Of a stretch of DNA of 64,000 bases, positions 36,440 through 46,106 are shown in pieces. Origin of the DNA: Pseudopyrenochaeta lycopersici (Eukaryota; Ascomycota; Dothideomycetes; Pleosporales; Pseudopyrenochaetaceae); NCBI GenBank assembly GCA_003313425.1, contig NHZP01000005.1, positions 186,001 through 250,000 of the forward strand. Direction: 5' to 3'. The notes beneath the pieces were generated by a model, which searched no databases, had not been told where the DNA came from, and saw only the letters and a list, made by a program, of their open reading frames with translations. Both the position numbers and the translations under genes were made by a program. The stretch's first letter is position 1. The number at the start of each line of letters is the position of its first letter.

Positions 36440-37283
36440 AAGGGATGAGCCGGAAGCCTCATCTCTACAATGGTTCACGCCAGACTCAGCGGAAACATTA
36501 CAAATCACCTTGCAAACATACGAACGAGCATTAACTGAGGTTAAAAATATCGTCAAGTCACTGATATCGTCAAACGATGTCCGCTTGGTGATCAACGGGG
36601 TGTCTATGGCCAGTAGAGTAGTGATTTTGCTGGCTCAGATCGAGCAATTCAAGGTTCTTTTCATCTTGGGTCAACAGCTTCAGAACAAGTCTGTACCCGT
36701 TCCGTTTCCGCATTTTGCCAATCAACCGTCTACATTATTGAATCTCTTGTCATATCTCAACAGAACATCGAGATAATAGATCTTCTACAAAGCTTTGCTA
36801 ACAAACGAGACTTGATAAGTTAGAAAGTAGAAGCCAGGGAGCAGGGTATGTGCAGCTCCTCTCTCATTCATAATACTGAAACTGGGCCATGTGCTAACTG
36901 GTTGCGCTATAGAGTAATAGACTGGCTCAGATCTACCCTTGACGTTGTGCAGGATAACATAGCGAGCGTCAGAGATTCACAGTCCTGCCTATAGCTTCTA
37001 GAGCATCTTAGATTTCTCCGGTGGCTTGAATTGGTTAGCTCTCACAGCATTCTGGCTTTGGGGTATTCGTAAGTTTATCTTGCATTCGTCGGCAGACTTG
37101 TTGCTAAAAGCTGTTTGTTGTCGAGGGATATAGTAAGCCAGCAGACGTGAACAGTGAGGTTTTAAATTGTCCCAACATCAAAGTGAAACACCATTAGACA
37201 TTGCAGTAAAGTCTGATTCAGAACAGACGCTCTCTCTATTGCTGCTCTATGGCGTCGAGCTCACTAAATTCCCAGCTCCTTAA
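36440..37283 (+). pseudogene. Ankyrin-type gene remnant
   Basis: Protein-like segments appear in changing frames: about 36443-36776 (EPEASSLQWFTPDS then a helical LTEVKNIVKSLIS region), a shifted piece near 36730-36820 (IESLVISQQNIEIIDLL), one near 36940-37070 (RFLRWLELVSSHSILALG), and a clear ankyrin-like repeat at 37179-37283 (ETPLDIAVKSDSEQTLSLLL) that ends in TAA. The frame changes could hide introns, but stops and missing splice sites make a decayed gene more likely. Ankyrin proteins with helical N-termini are common in ascomycete accessory regions. No start codon is assigned. Confidence 0.4.
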
Positions 37284-37376
37284 GGCGAAGGAGAGAGGAC
37301 TAAAGCCATTGAATGACTTGATTGCCAATGAAGCATCATAGTACAAATTGATCTCGAACAATGGCCCACCGAAACC

Positions 37377-38182
37377 TTACTGCTGGTGAGTAGCATGTCC
37401 TCCCTTTACACCAAGGTCATGAGCCAGCTCACTTCCCTTCTTGAACGTGCCATCTGGATTACGCTGGAACATCATTAGTCTTTGCTTGTATTACCATGTC
37501 GCGCTCAGACTTACGCCGCTGTCATTCGTCCCGGTCTGGTGTTCTGTCGCTCCGTGTCCGCCCTTGGCTCCAAGCTCCTGTGCTAGTTCCGAGCCCTTGG
37601 CAAAGGTGCCGTCAGGATTGCGGCCGACGTGGCTGTTAGTAGAAGTGGAAGACTAGAGATATAGTTAGAAATGTAATCAGGCCAGGAAAGGACAAAGAGA
37701 GTGTGAAAACTGACGTCGGTATGCCCAGAGCTGCCGTGAGAGGCGTGGCCACCTTGAGCGCCCAAATCTTTCGCAAGCTCTGAACCTTTGGTAAAGGTAC
37801 CGTCGGGGTTGCGGTCAGCGTGTGTGTTGCTAGAAGTCGAAGACTGCAGAAAGGTTAGAAGCTGGGACAAAAGAAGCGAGTATCCCTTACGCCTCCCTGT
37901 TGGGATGTGCTGTGAGAAGCATGCCCACCCTGAGCACCGAGTTCTTTTGCAAGGTCAGAGCCTTGTGTGAAAGTTCCATCGGGGTTACGCCCGGCGTTAT
38001 TGTTTGAAGAGGCAGAAGACTGGTATGGAATGAGTAACAGGGACAAGTGGAGATCAAGGCAGGGTGATGTTTACCCCGTCGTGTTCGGCAGCACCATGAG
38101 ATGCATGACCACCTTTGGCAGCAATCTCGCGGAGCTCGTCCTTGGGAAGGTTGGCGAAGTTGGAAGGGTTGCTGGACGCCAT
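37377..38182 (-). CDS. con-10/KGG-repeat stress protein, five repeats on five exons
   Basis: Exons on the minus strand: 38075-38182, 37891-38019, 37715-37843, 37515-37652 and 37377-37463, giving 196 residues. All four introns are phase 0. Exon 1 encodes MASSNPSNFANLPKDEL plus a first KGGHASHG; exons 2-5 each encode one copy of a module of the form R-N-P-D-G-T-F-x-x-G-S-x-L-A, followed by L-G-x-x-G-G-H. The repeat is that of Neurospora con-10 and of the bacterial stress-induced KGG family: small hydrophilic, glycine-rich proteins tied to conidiation, desiccation or heat. No signal peptide or membrane span. A CRE-like ACGTCA occurs about 160 bp upstream of the start (38345-38350). Family members usually have two or three repeats, so five is long. 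The intron calls rest on perfect frame closure and consensus ends. Confidence 0.88.
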
Positions 38183-38770
38183 TGTTTTTGTGGTTATTAG
38201 AGATTGGAGTGCAGTTTGATGAGTTTGAAGTCTGAGTTCACAGTATGGAAGTTATGTAGAAAGGTAGAGCTGCTGGGAGTGAGAAGTGGTATGATTATTT
38301 ATTCTCAAAATCAACATCCTCTTGCTTCCTCTGCTAGGCGACCAACGTCACTACAGGTGGGGAGCAATCTGTAGGCACAAACTGAACAGGCATTTCCGTG
38401 CAGATCAGCCCCGTCGGCCCATACCATTCGCCACAATAACAGTAATCGCGATGTAAGCTATCCATCAGCCTGTTCGCATCCCTGCAAGATGGTCACTATG
38501 TGTCAAAGCCTATTCTGACATCATAGCGTGTGGGGTGAACGCGAAACGCGATCTCACGTGATAGTCGCGCACGGTAACCCAATCGCTGGCACTCGGAGGA
38601 TTTGCCCTGTCATCGCCTCGACGCCTCGACCACTCGTTTTCTCCTCGCGACGCGCGACTGCCTGGAGCTGAAAAAGCAAAAAGTAATTTCCACGCCCACA
38701 ATTCTCCGGCTTCTCCGCATTCCCTCTCCACATCCCTTATATCAACTTCAGAATCAATTGCAACTCCATC
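38183..38770. promoter_or_regulatory. Divergent promoter region, KGG gene / UDG gene
   Basis: 588 bp lie between two head-to-head start codons. It contains an ACGTCA (38345-38350) and CT-rich tracts just before the UDG start. No open frame here is credible; the 38510-39001 frame is the complement of the UDG exon. Confidence 0.45.
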
Positions 38771-39694
38771 ATGTCTCTCAAGCGCAAGGCGGCGGACGCG
38801 GCTACGGACGCGACTAAGAAACCCAAGGCGAACGGCAGCATCACCGCCTTTTTCGGCGCGCCCAAGCCCAATCCTAACGCGCCAGCAAAATCTGCTGCTG
38901 CAAAGTTTGATAGAGACGCGTGGGTTGCGAAGCTCACGGACGAGCAGAAGGATCTGCTGCAATTGGAGCTCGACACGCTCCATGAGAGCTGGCTGCCGCA
39001 CCTTAAAGACGTGCTAGTCAGCCCACAATTCTTGGAACTGAAGAGGTTCCTAAAGCAGGAGCTAAAGAGCGGGAAGACGGTGTATCCGCCGATGAAGGAC
39101 GTCTACTCTTGGTATGATTTTCTTTTTCAAACTACGTCACCGTCACGACCTGAAAAAGCGTGCGTACTGACAGTTGTGAATAGGTCCCGACACACACCTC
39201 TCAACACAGTCAAAGTCGTAATCACAGGCCAGGACCCCTACCACGGCCCTAACCAAGCCCATGGCCTCTGCTTTTCCATCCGGCCGCCTAATCCCGCCCC
39301 TCCGTCCCTTCAGAACATCTACAAAGCACTCAAAATCGACTACCCCGACTACCAGCCTCCTCCCAATAAGGGCGGTCTTCTGACACCATGGGCAGAGCGC
39401 GGCGTCTTGCTTCTGAACACCTGTCTGACTGTTCGTAGAGGGGAGGCGAACGCACATGCCGGTAAGGGCTGGGAGCTTCTCACCCAGAAGGTGATCGATA
39501 CCGTAGTAAAGGTGAGGAGTCACGGCGTGGTGTTCTTGGCTTGGGGAACACCAGCACAGAACAGGATGAAGGGAATTCCAGTAGACAAGCATCTCATCTT
39601 GAAGAGTGTACATCCGAGCCCACTCAGCGCGGCGAGGGGATTCGTAAGTCTTGACAACGCGATATTAATATGGGATGAGGCTAACGAGGTATAG
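38771..39694 (+). CDS. UNG1: Uracil-DNA glycosylase
   Basis: Exons 38771-39111 and 39184-39694, 283 residues; the 72-bp intron joins ...YSW|SRHTPLN.... It removes uracil from DNA at the start of base excision repair. The water-activating motif GQDPYHG (catalytic Asp at about residue 131), the uracil-pocket GLCFS, LLLNTCLTV and the minor-groove loop HPSPLS are all present and intact. The N-terminus has a basic KKPK stretch (nuclear import) and SITAFF at residues 23-28, which resembles a PCNA-binding box as in vertebrate nuclear UNG. No obvious mitochondrial leader precedes it, though the first Met is followed by Lys/Arg/Ala-rich sequence. The intron is also open in frame, so retention would insert 24 residues before the catalytic core. 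Confidence 0.97.
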   Translation: MSLKRKAADAATDATKKPKANGSITAFFGAPKPNPNAPAKSAAAKFDRDAWVAKLTDEQKDLLQLELDTLHESWLPHLKDVLVSPQFLELKRFLKQELKSGKTVYPPMKDVYSWYDFLFQTTSPSRPEKACVLTVVNRSRHTPLNTVKVVITGQDPYHGPNQAHGLCFSIRPPNPAPPSLQNIYKALKIDYPDYQPPPNKGGLLTPWAERGVLLLNTCLTVRRGEANAHAGKGWELLTQKVIDTVVKVRSHGVVFLAWGTPAQNRMKGIPVDKHLILKSVHPSPLSAARGFVSLDNAILIWDEANEV

Positions 39695-40833
39695 TTCGAT
39701 TGCCATCACTTTACCAAGTGCAATGAGTGGCTTGTGCAGCGCTATGGAAAGGATGGTGGCATTGACTGGAATTTGAATGTGGATCCAGAAGAGGCTGGTG
39801 TCTAGAGGTAGCCCTGAAAAGGCTCGAAAGATGACGCAGGCATTCATCACTGTCATGGCTGTAATTCAGCTATCAATGCAGCATCCTCGAGTCTTATTCT
39901 TAATGAAAAGGCGTAAGGTGATTCTATTGGTTCGATTATGTGGCGTTAAATAGGAAGGCGTAATGGACGCGTAGAGCAATTAGGCATCAGCACCAAAGCC
40001 CCTGTCAGGTACCTTTACCACGTCTTTCCCACGACGAATATTTTTGCGTCCCCTTTCTTGTTCGGCTATAATTAAAATGAACATGTTTGTTGCAACATCA
40101 TCGCCGTATGACGTCGGTGCTGGCCATGTCAACGCCGCTGCGAATTTCCCTTGTCATCACGTATTCTAGGATTGCGCAAATGACATGTAGGTAACACTAA
40201 CTTTCTGCTTCACGGCATAGGTTTGCCTCAACTTCGAAATATCAGATCAACGCTCGTTAGAACCTAACACCTGTAGAAGAGTTGGATGGTGGTGAGTATA
40301 TTGGATTATTCAAGGCTTTCATGAGTATATTTACAAGACTGCAACCTGCTTTATCATTCGTAAGTTTTTCTGTGCACCGTAATGTAGAAATGATGCTGCA
40401 GCCCGCGATGAGGCAACTGGTACAGTTTAGGCAGGCATCTTGGCGGATTCCTTAAGACTGCCTTCGATGGACGACCCCAGGTTGTGCGCTTGGTGTCGCA
40501 ACTCTAAACGTCAATTACTCTTCAGTCATCTTATTGGTGGCTCAGAAGGCTTTATGGTAACGACCAAGGTTGCAACATTCGGGCGCAACCAACTGTATAT
40601 GCTTTGCAAGGCAAGTTAAACGCATGATATTTTCTGGTCCTGTTGGGTCCCAGAGCCCTGAGACACTCAGCTCATTAGGTTTCTTCCCTGTCACTGACTC
40701 GATGCGGTTGTTTCTGACTTAACAATTGGTAGATGCATCGGACCAGCATCCACACCTTTGTTCCAATCGTTCTAACACGAGTGGGGGCAACGTGGGCGTT
40801 GGAAACGTTCGCACGAATAAGTCCCAGCAGGAC
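39695..40833. other. Intergenic, no gene supported
   Basis: 1.14 kb of ordinary composition. It holds the 3' region of the glycosylase gene and the presumed promoter of the BTB gene. No structured RNA or repeat was recognised. Confidence 0.45.
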
Positions 40834-41722
40834 ATGACTCCTGGTAGAGCAGTGCTCGTAGAGCGAGAAACAGCAGCGAGGTATGAAGGAACAGGCAAGG
40901 AACTAGCCTTCTTCATCATGCCCTGCTAACGTTTTGTAAAGCTATCTCAACAGCCTCCCAGTAGAGATCCGCGTTGGCGAAGGAGACATCAGGTCATTCT
41001 ACGTGCACAAAGACCTGCTCACATCTCGGTCGCCCTTCTTCGCCAAGGCACTCAGAGGACACGCCGCAGTCCAAAAATCCAGCTCCGAGGCTGTGGAAAT
41101 CGTGCAGTGGAAAGAAGGCCTAGAAGGCGTGATCAAGTTACCAGACGACGACCCGGAAGTCTTCGCAGCATACGTTCAACTAATTTACAACGGCAACCTG
41201 CCCATTGGTGCAGACCCTAAACGCGATATCCCCACACTCGAGGCGACAACGGATGCCAAGGCGAAAATAAAAGCTGATAAGCGGTTCAGAAACGCAGTGT
41301 ATGAAGCTGTGCATAGGGAATACCGATTACTGGGTACGCTGTACATTCTGTGTGAGAAAATCCAAGATATCAGTGCAAAACAGTCCGTCCTATGCGCCTT
41401 CGTGGAAGCAACTGCAAAAGTGCGCGGGGACGAAACAACGCGCTTCCCTGCCGCTACAGCGATCCAGTTAGTGTACGAGGGTACGACGTGGTCGGACCCG
41501 ATACGGCAGTTCCTTGTGGACTGCTATGTGTTTGTTGGGCACAAGGAGTGGGCGGGGATAAATGCATTTGAGTTTCCGCAGGAGTTTTTGTTCGATGTTA
41601 TGATGGGGATGTATGAGGAGAGGAGGCCGCCGGTGGACGTGAGGAGGGTCGAGAATGCGGCTTATTATTGCGAGAAGTTGCAGGATCAGGAGGAGAGTAG
41701 TGATGCATGGTGGATTTCATGA
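40834..41722 (+). CDS. BTB/POZ domain protein
   Basis: Exons 40834-40880 and 40942-41722, 275 residues. The intron has a GTATGA donor, a TGCTAAC branch site 13 nt before the AAG acceptor, and it joins ...ETAA|SYLNSLPVEIRVG.... The N-terminal half is a fungal BTB domain: VEIRVGEGDIRSFYVHKDLL, RSPFFAKAL, then LPDDDPEVFAAYVQLIYNG. The C-terminal half is helical (YRLLGTLYILCEKIQD), as in fungal proteins of this type. BTB domains dimerise or bridge to Cullin-3; no Kelch, MATH or DNA-binding domain is attached, so the function is open. The start is the first in-frame ATG upstream of the intron; a start further upstream in the same frame would need a non-ATG codon. Confidence 0.8.
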
Positions 41723-41891
41723 GTGTTGAGGCATTCGAATAGATATGGGGCGGAAGAATGGCAGCAATGAACGATAACTTGGGAAGAGGTGGAACGTGGC
41801 TTGGTGGTTCTTCTCGTCACGTTAGATCGATAAATCAAGCCGTGCTTAATGGCACACATTTCAGCATCTCCAAGTCTTTGCGCAGCCGAAC

Positions 41892-43712
41892 TCAAACATT
41901 CTTCTTCCCCTCCCTTTCTTGCCTCTCCTCCCACTGCAGCAGCAATCCCCGATAATCCTCGGGACCATAGCTCTTAACACACTCCCTGAGCCCCAAGGTT
42001 CCGCCCTTCCTCTTCCCCTCGAGCCCCAGATCGCGCAACAGCATGTCAAAGTATGGCAAGCTATCAAACACGACATCGGGCAAGATTCTGCCGGAGTTGG
42101 TTGGACCACGGAGTACGCAGTATTGAGAATACCTGTACACCTGGTTGCGGATGTCTTCGGGCGAGGCAAAGGGCAAGGAGAGAGTGTTGTCGAAGTATGC
42201 TGTTATCCAGAGAGATTGGATGTATGCGCATGAGCAGGTACCGAGGATGAGTAATGCGCCGGCGAAGACGATAGAGCGGTCTTGCATTGTTGAAGGTGGG
42301 GCTATGAAGCGGTGGAGACGGTATGGTTGTTGGTTCTGATCCATTTCTTGCTCTTGGGTGTACCGAAGGGAAGGATCTGGGTGGTGCTTTCGACTTGCAT
42401 CGCGATTCTTTAAGTAGGGGAATTGCTTGTGGAGCTGGTCTTCCGTTGTACGAATCAGTGCTTGTTGTTCGATGTCAAGAGGGCGAGTATTAGGCATGCC
42501 GAGCTCTTGCTCTAAACCTTCAGGTTTGAACTTGAATGTGTTGCCGACTTGCCAACCTGTTGCGCATACTACTGCGTCGACCTGTATCGCGTCTCCGCTC
42601 TTTAGCCGCACCTCGTTTCTCTCTGTCAAATTCTCAACCTCGTCAAAAACGATTTTGATTCGCCCATTACGCACAAGATCATAGAAGTTGGTGGGGTAGT
42701 TGTGTATACTGAGTGCATTCCCGACTTCAAATGCGCTTCTCCAAGGGCGTAGTTTCTTTGTCTCGGGATGATTGTCTAGTTTATTAAGTGCAATGGCATC
42801 CTCACCAAGTATGTACCAGAAAGCACCTGTGATCTTACAGCCTAGCCATGTTCTTTGGAAGAAGGAACGCAACCAGCCCTCGATCCCAGATGTCTGCGCC
42901 CAAGGGCAGGGAGACATGAATCCGAAGAAGCGCGTAAAGACCAATTTCTCGAGCCAGAGCGTTAATGGTGTGACGTGAGAAGTTGTCATCCACGCTGGTC
43001 CGTTACCTGAAGGACGAATAACTACTGTTGCGGTAGACGTCGAGGAGGGTTCTGTGGCGCATGCGTAGGCGATGTCCCATGCCGATTTGCTGCTGCCGAT
43101 GATAAGGGTGTGCGTGCTGGGTTTAACAATATCGTGAAAGTGTTTCGGAAAGTCGTTTGAGTGTATCACAACCGGTTTGAATGAAGGGGACGTGGGGAAC
43201 TGGGGAGTAAATGGCTTGTTGTGGTTGCCAACAGCAATGACGAGTTTTGGTGTCTGGATCTCTAGAGTAGTTCCTTCTGTTTCTTTCTCCGACACGCAAG
43301 ACAGATGCCATCCTTTGCCATCCTTCTCGATGATTTCAACGCGAGTTCCCAACTTCAAGAACTGTCCGACTCCGCTCCATTCCACGAATGCTTCGAGATA
43401 TTCCAGCATTTTCTCAGCAGGAATGTGCTCGCCGCGCTTGACTCCAAACGTTTGCTCGTCCATGGGGAAGTCGGGGTGTTCGTACATGCCCCAAAGATTA
43501 TTCGTCTTTAGGCCAGGGAAGCTGCGGTCGGGAGCCCATGGGCCACCAACTGAGCGAGATGCATCCAGTATTAAAATCTTGGCCTCGGCATGGAGGCGAT
43601 GGTAGGTAGACGCAGTCGTCAAGCCGTAGATACCAGCACCGATGATTACAAGATCTGCTCTTTCCATGTTGGGGTACGAATTTCGAGGCGATGCTCCTTG
43701 GAGAGAATACAA
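41892..43712 (-). CDS. FAD-dependent monooxygenase (FMO/BVMO-like)
   Basis: Intronless, 606 residues. The FAD-binding Rossmann motif IIGAGIYGLT lies near residue 22-31 and the NADPH-binding motif IIGSSKSAWDIA near residue 210. ATGWQVG near residue 385 fits the conserved ATG-containing segment of flavin monooxygenases. Such enzymes hydroxylate N or S atoms or make esters from ketones. I cannot tell the substrate. A hydrophobic stretch around SIVFAGALLILGTCSC (about residue 485-500) may contact the membrane. Start could instead be Met16 (MERADLVIIG), only six residues before the Rossmann fold. It ends 169 bp from the convergent BTB gene. The lack of introns and its size fit secondary-metabolism oxidases, but no cluster partners are visible beside it. 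Confidence 0.87.
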   Translation of the reverse strand: MYSLQGASPRNSYPNMERADLVIIGAGIYGLTTASTYHRLHAEAKILILDASRSVGGPWAPDRSFPGLKTNNLWGMYEHPDFPMDEQTFGVKRGEHIPAEKMLEYLEAFVEWSGVGQFLKLGTRVEIIEKDGKGWHLSCVSEKETEGTTLEIQTPKLVIAVGNHNKPFTPQFPTSPSFKPVVIHSNDFPKHFHDIVKPSTHTLIIGSSKSAWDIAYACATEPSSTSTATVVIRPSGNGPAWMTTSHVTPLTLWLEKLVFTRFFGFMSPCPWAQTSGIEGWLRSFFQRTWLGCKITGAFWYILGEDAIALNKLDNHPETKKLRPWRSAFEVGNALSIHNYPTNFYDLVRNGRIKIVFDEVENLTERNEVRLKSGDAIQVDAVVCATGWQVGNTFKFKPEGLEQELGMPNTRPLDIEQQALIRTTEDQLHKQFPYLKNRDASRKHHPDPSLRYTQEQEMDQNQQPYRLHRFIAPPSTMQDRSIVFAGALLILGTCSCAYIQSLWITAYFDNTLSLPFASPEDIRNQVYRYSQYCVLRGPTNSGRILPDVVFDSLPYFDMLLRDLGLEGKRKGGTLGLRECVKSYGPEDYRGLLLQWEERQEREGKKNV

Positions 43713-44284
43713 AAGAGATGGTCTCTGCCAAGATCGTGGATTTCTTTATTGCTTCAGATGTAAGTTAGTGCAAAAGTAACGCCAGGTTTGCAAGCAACTG
43801 TCAGAGCCCGTAGAATATTTTGTCCGGAGCGAGGGGCGGAAATCGAGGAGCAAGACAGCAGGGGCGGCCGGAATAAATTGGGTGGGTCGCTTGCTCCTCC
43901 GAGAACTAAGCCAGGGCATGGGCGGTGATCGTATTACACCGGCTGGACGCCTGATAGAGCGATAAGCGGGCGGTGTAGGATCCTGGAGGAGTGTACAGTC
44001 TTGGCTTGCTGCAAATATTAGACTTTTCTGCCTCTGTTCTTTCAACACCTTTCCTGTTTTGCGATGTTGGGTAAGCCTATCACAATGTGTAAAGGTTTGT
44101 ATGTACAAATGTAATTCAGGACGAGCTTCGTTCGACATGATAGGTTTAATTACAACCACTTGTCAGATGCGCATCCCGTCGGTTACACAATATAGACAAT
44201 CAAAGACAACAGCTGTGGTGAGGCGTGATCAAGTGGTACACATTAGGTGGTCATATGAGTCAGTAACAAGATACAGCTTACACG
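43713..44284. other. Intergenic between two minus-strand genes
   Basis: It holds the promoter of the flavin monooxygenase gene and the terminator region of the ureidoglycolate lyase gene. No gene is supported; the frame at 43746-44159 (-) has no domain. Confidence 0.45.
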
Positions 44285-45250
44285 TCACAGTTTGGCCTTC
44301 ACAGAGCCCACGCCAGCCTTGACTTGCACCTTCCCAGCCGAGTCAGTGTCTACTAGGATGACAACGCCTTCTTGGGCAGTGCTTTGTGGTTTCAAGACAA
44401 TTTCCTGGCAGTCTTCGACGCCGACTTCATTTGCAAATTGCACAACGACAAAGTCAATTGGCCGATCTCCAATGACGATCATGGGCGCATGCCATGTTCC
44501 CGCTCCGTAAGTTACTGCCTGGCTTCCATTTGCCACAAAAGCGCGCAGGTTCTTCAGATCTGGGAGGCCGGGGCCTTTTGGCCGTGCTGAGGGGTGCAAG
44601 CGCGAAAACTGGCTTGGGGGTGTGGTGGATTCACTTGCGTAGAGCGGTGGTCGTGCTTTCTTGAACATGTCCAGGTAGCTCTTCTTCTGGGTTGCAGGTG
44701 TTGGGTATGGCGGCGGGCGGCCTGTACGTCGTTTTGACGCGCTAGCTGGCAGCGTTGGGGCGACAATGACCAGATACTGCGTATGTCTGTCCTGAGGCGA
44801 CAGGCCCATTGGTATGAAGGTTTGGGTGGTGAAGGGGTGTCGCTCGAGGATAGCCACGTCGAGCAGCTCCCGTTCAAAGTTTCCGTTTTCGTCGGCGTCG
44901 GCGTCGTCGTCGATATCGAGGTCGCCCCAGCTGCTGGGCAGGCTCATGCTCGGCTCGTGGGGCCTCAACTCCCTCGGCTTGCACACAAACATGTTCATGA
45001 CGGCGCGCGCAGGTTTCTTGCTCGGCGCAAGCGAGTAGAGATTCGACATGTGGGTGACATCGAGGTACTTTGTGGCAAAGCCTTGGTTTGCCGACACAGC
45101 GTCGGGCGTGGGTATGCGGTGGGCAATGGGCAGCTTCGCGGACGGGGACGAAGCGGGGTTCTCGATGACGGTGCCGAATTGGTGGAACGCGGTGGGGGTG
45201 AGGAGCTCAATGGGTATTCGGATGGACGGGCTGGGCATTGAAGTCGGCAT
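44285..45250 (-). CDS. Ureidoglycolate lyase
   Basis: Intronless, 321 residues. It belongs to the ureidoglycolate hydrolase/lyase family (yeast Dal3, bacterial AllA), which splits ureidoglycolate to glyoxylate and urea in the last step of allantoin use. Family segments: an N-terminal IPIELLTPTAFHQFGTVIE, the central FTTQTFIPMG, and the C-terminal cupin part TYGAGTWHAPMIVIG followed by VQFANEVGVEDCQEI. Yeast Dal3 is near 195 residues; the extra length here is an N-terminal extension, an acidic DIDDDADADENG insert and a basic/proline-rich loop before the C-terminal cupin half. The Met at the second position (MPSPSIRIPI, residue 5) is an alternative start. It is head-to-head with eIF2A. Confidence 0.92.
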   Translation of the reverse strand: MPTSMPSPSIRIPIELLTPTAFHQFGTVIENPASSPSAKLPIAHRIPTPDAVSANQGFATKYLDVTHMSNLYSLAPSKKPARAVMNMFVCKPRELRPHEPSMSLPSSWGDLDIDDDADADENGNFERELLDVAILERHPFTTQTFIPMGLSPQDRHTQYLVIVAPTLPASASKRRTGRPPPYPTPATQKKSYLDMFKKARPPLYASESTTPPSQFSRLHPSARPKGPGLPDLKNLRAFVANGSQAVTYGAGTWHAPMIVIGDRPIDFVVVQFANEVGVEDCQEIVLKPQSTAQEGVVILVDTDSAGKVQVKAGVGSVKAKL

Positions 45251-46106
45251 TGTGGCGGGTGCCAGACGGTGCTGGAGTGTTTGGGGCTGTGAGGGTCGTG
45301 TGGAGTCGTTCGCAGGTGGAGATGGGAGCTTGCCGCTCGGGAGCTTGTGAAAGCGAGGCTGCAGCCGAACGCGCTAAGATAGCCGATAAACGAGTGGAAC
45401 GCATGTGGTACCTGAGAAGAATAATTGGAGTTATTTTAGGATCATCATGGGCGCAGAATGCGATTAGCAGTGCCATCAATGTCTCGAGCAGTCGAAGAAG
45501 ATTCGATGCATGTGGCAGAGGCGCTAGGCGCAAGGCACCTCGGTAGGCCCATGAACTGCTTGCAGATCATGATGTGGTGGGTCTTTGTGTGTTCGAGTTG
45601 GCTGTCGGCCACGAAAATTAATTCCAAGAGCATCCCAATGGCCAGGAAGCCAGTGCGCATATATCTCGCTGGAATACGGACACTGGAAATCTCAGTCAGA
45701 AAACAACTAGTGACAATGCACATGTCAATTCACAGTCATCAAGGTGCAGGGCTTCCAAGCAACGGCCCGCGTTTTCCCCGACGCCTAGCGCGTGCCCACG
45801 CCGTTTTCTTTCGAGCACATCTCCTTCACTCTTGCGCCCGTCCCACGGTCACTCTTCAATTCTCTGGCCCGTGTTCCCTCTTCTCCCCTCGGCCTCCCCC
45901 CCGTTGCCTGCTGCGTGCGCCCCACAGTCTGCCTTTGGCCAAACCACAAAGTCGCAGTAATACGTCACTCGCTCACACGCCGACGTGTTCCTGCCCTTAG
46001 CCTCTTCCACCGCCAACCACGCTCCCCCCCAGCAGTTGCCCCAGACTCGCGACCACCAGCACCTTGCCCGTCTACTCTGTACTGAATACTGTGGCTTTGA
46101 CTAGTC
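45251..46106. promoter_or_regulatory. Divergent promoter region, ureidoglycolate lyase / eIF2A
   Basis: 856 bp. The side next to eIF2A (about 45880-46080) is strongly pyrimidine-rich with C runs, a common feature of highly expressed fungal translation genes. Open frames inside overlap each other on both strands and are not credible genes. No GATA-factor cluster stands out on the lyase side. Confidence 0.45.

Noticed and set aside
45458..46000. 180-codon plus-strand frame upstream of eIF2A
   Set aside because: It overlaps frames on both strands, is low-complexity from the CT-rich promoter, and has no motif. The eIF2A start and family N-terminus lie downstream.
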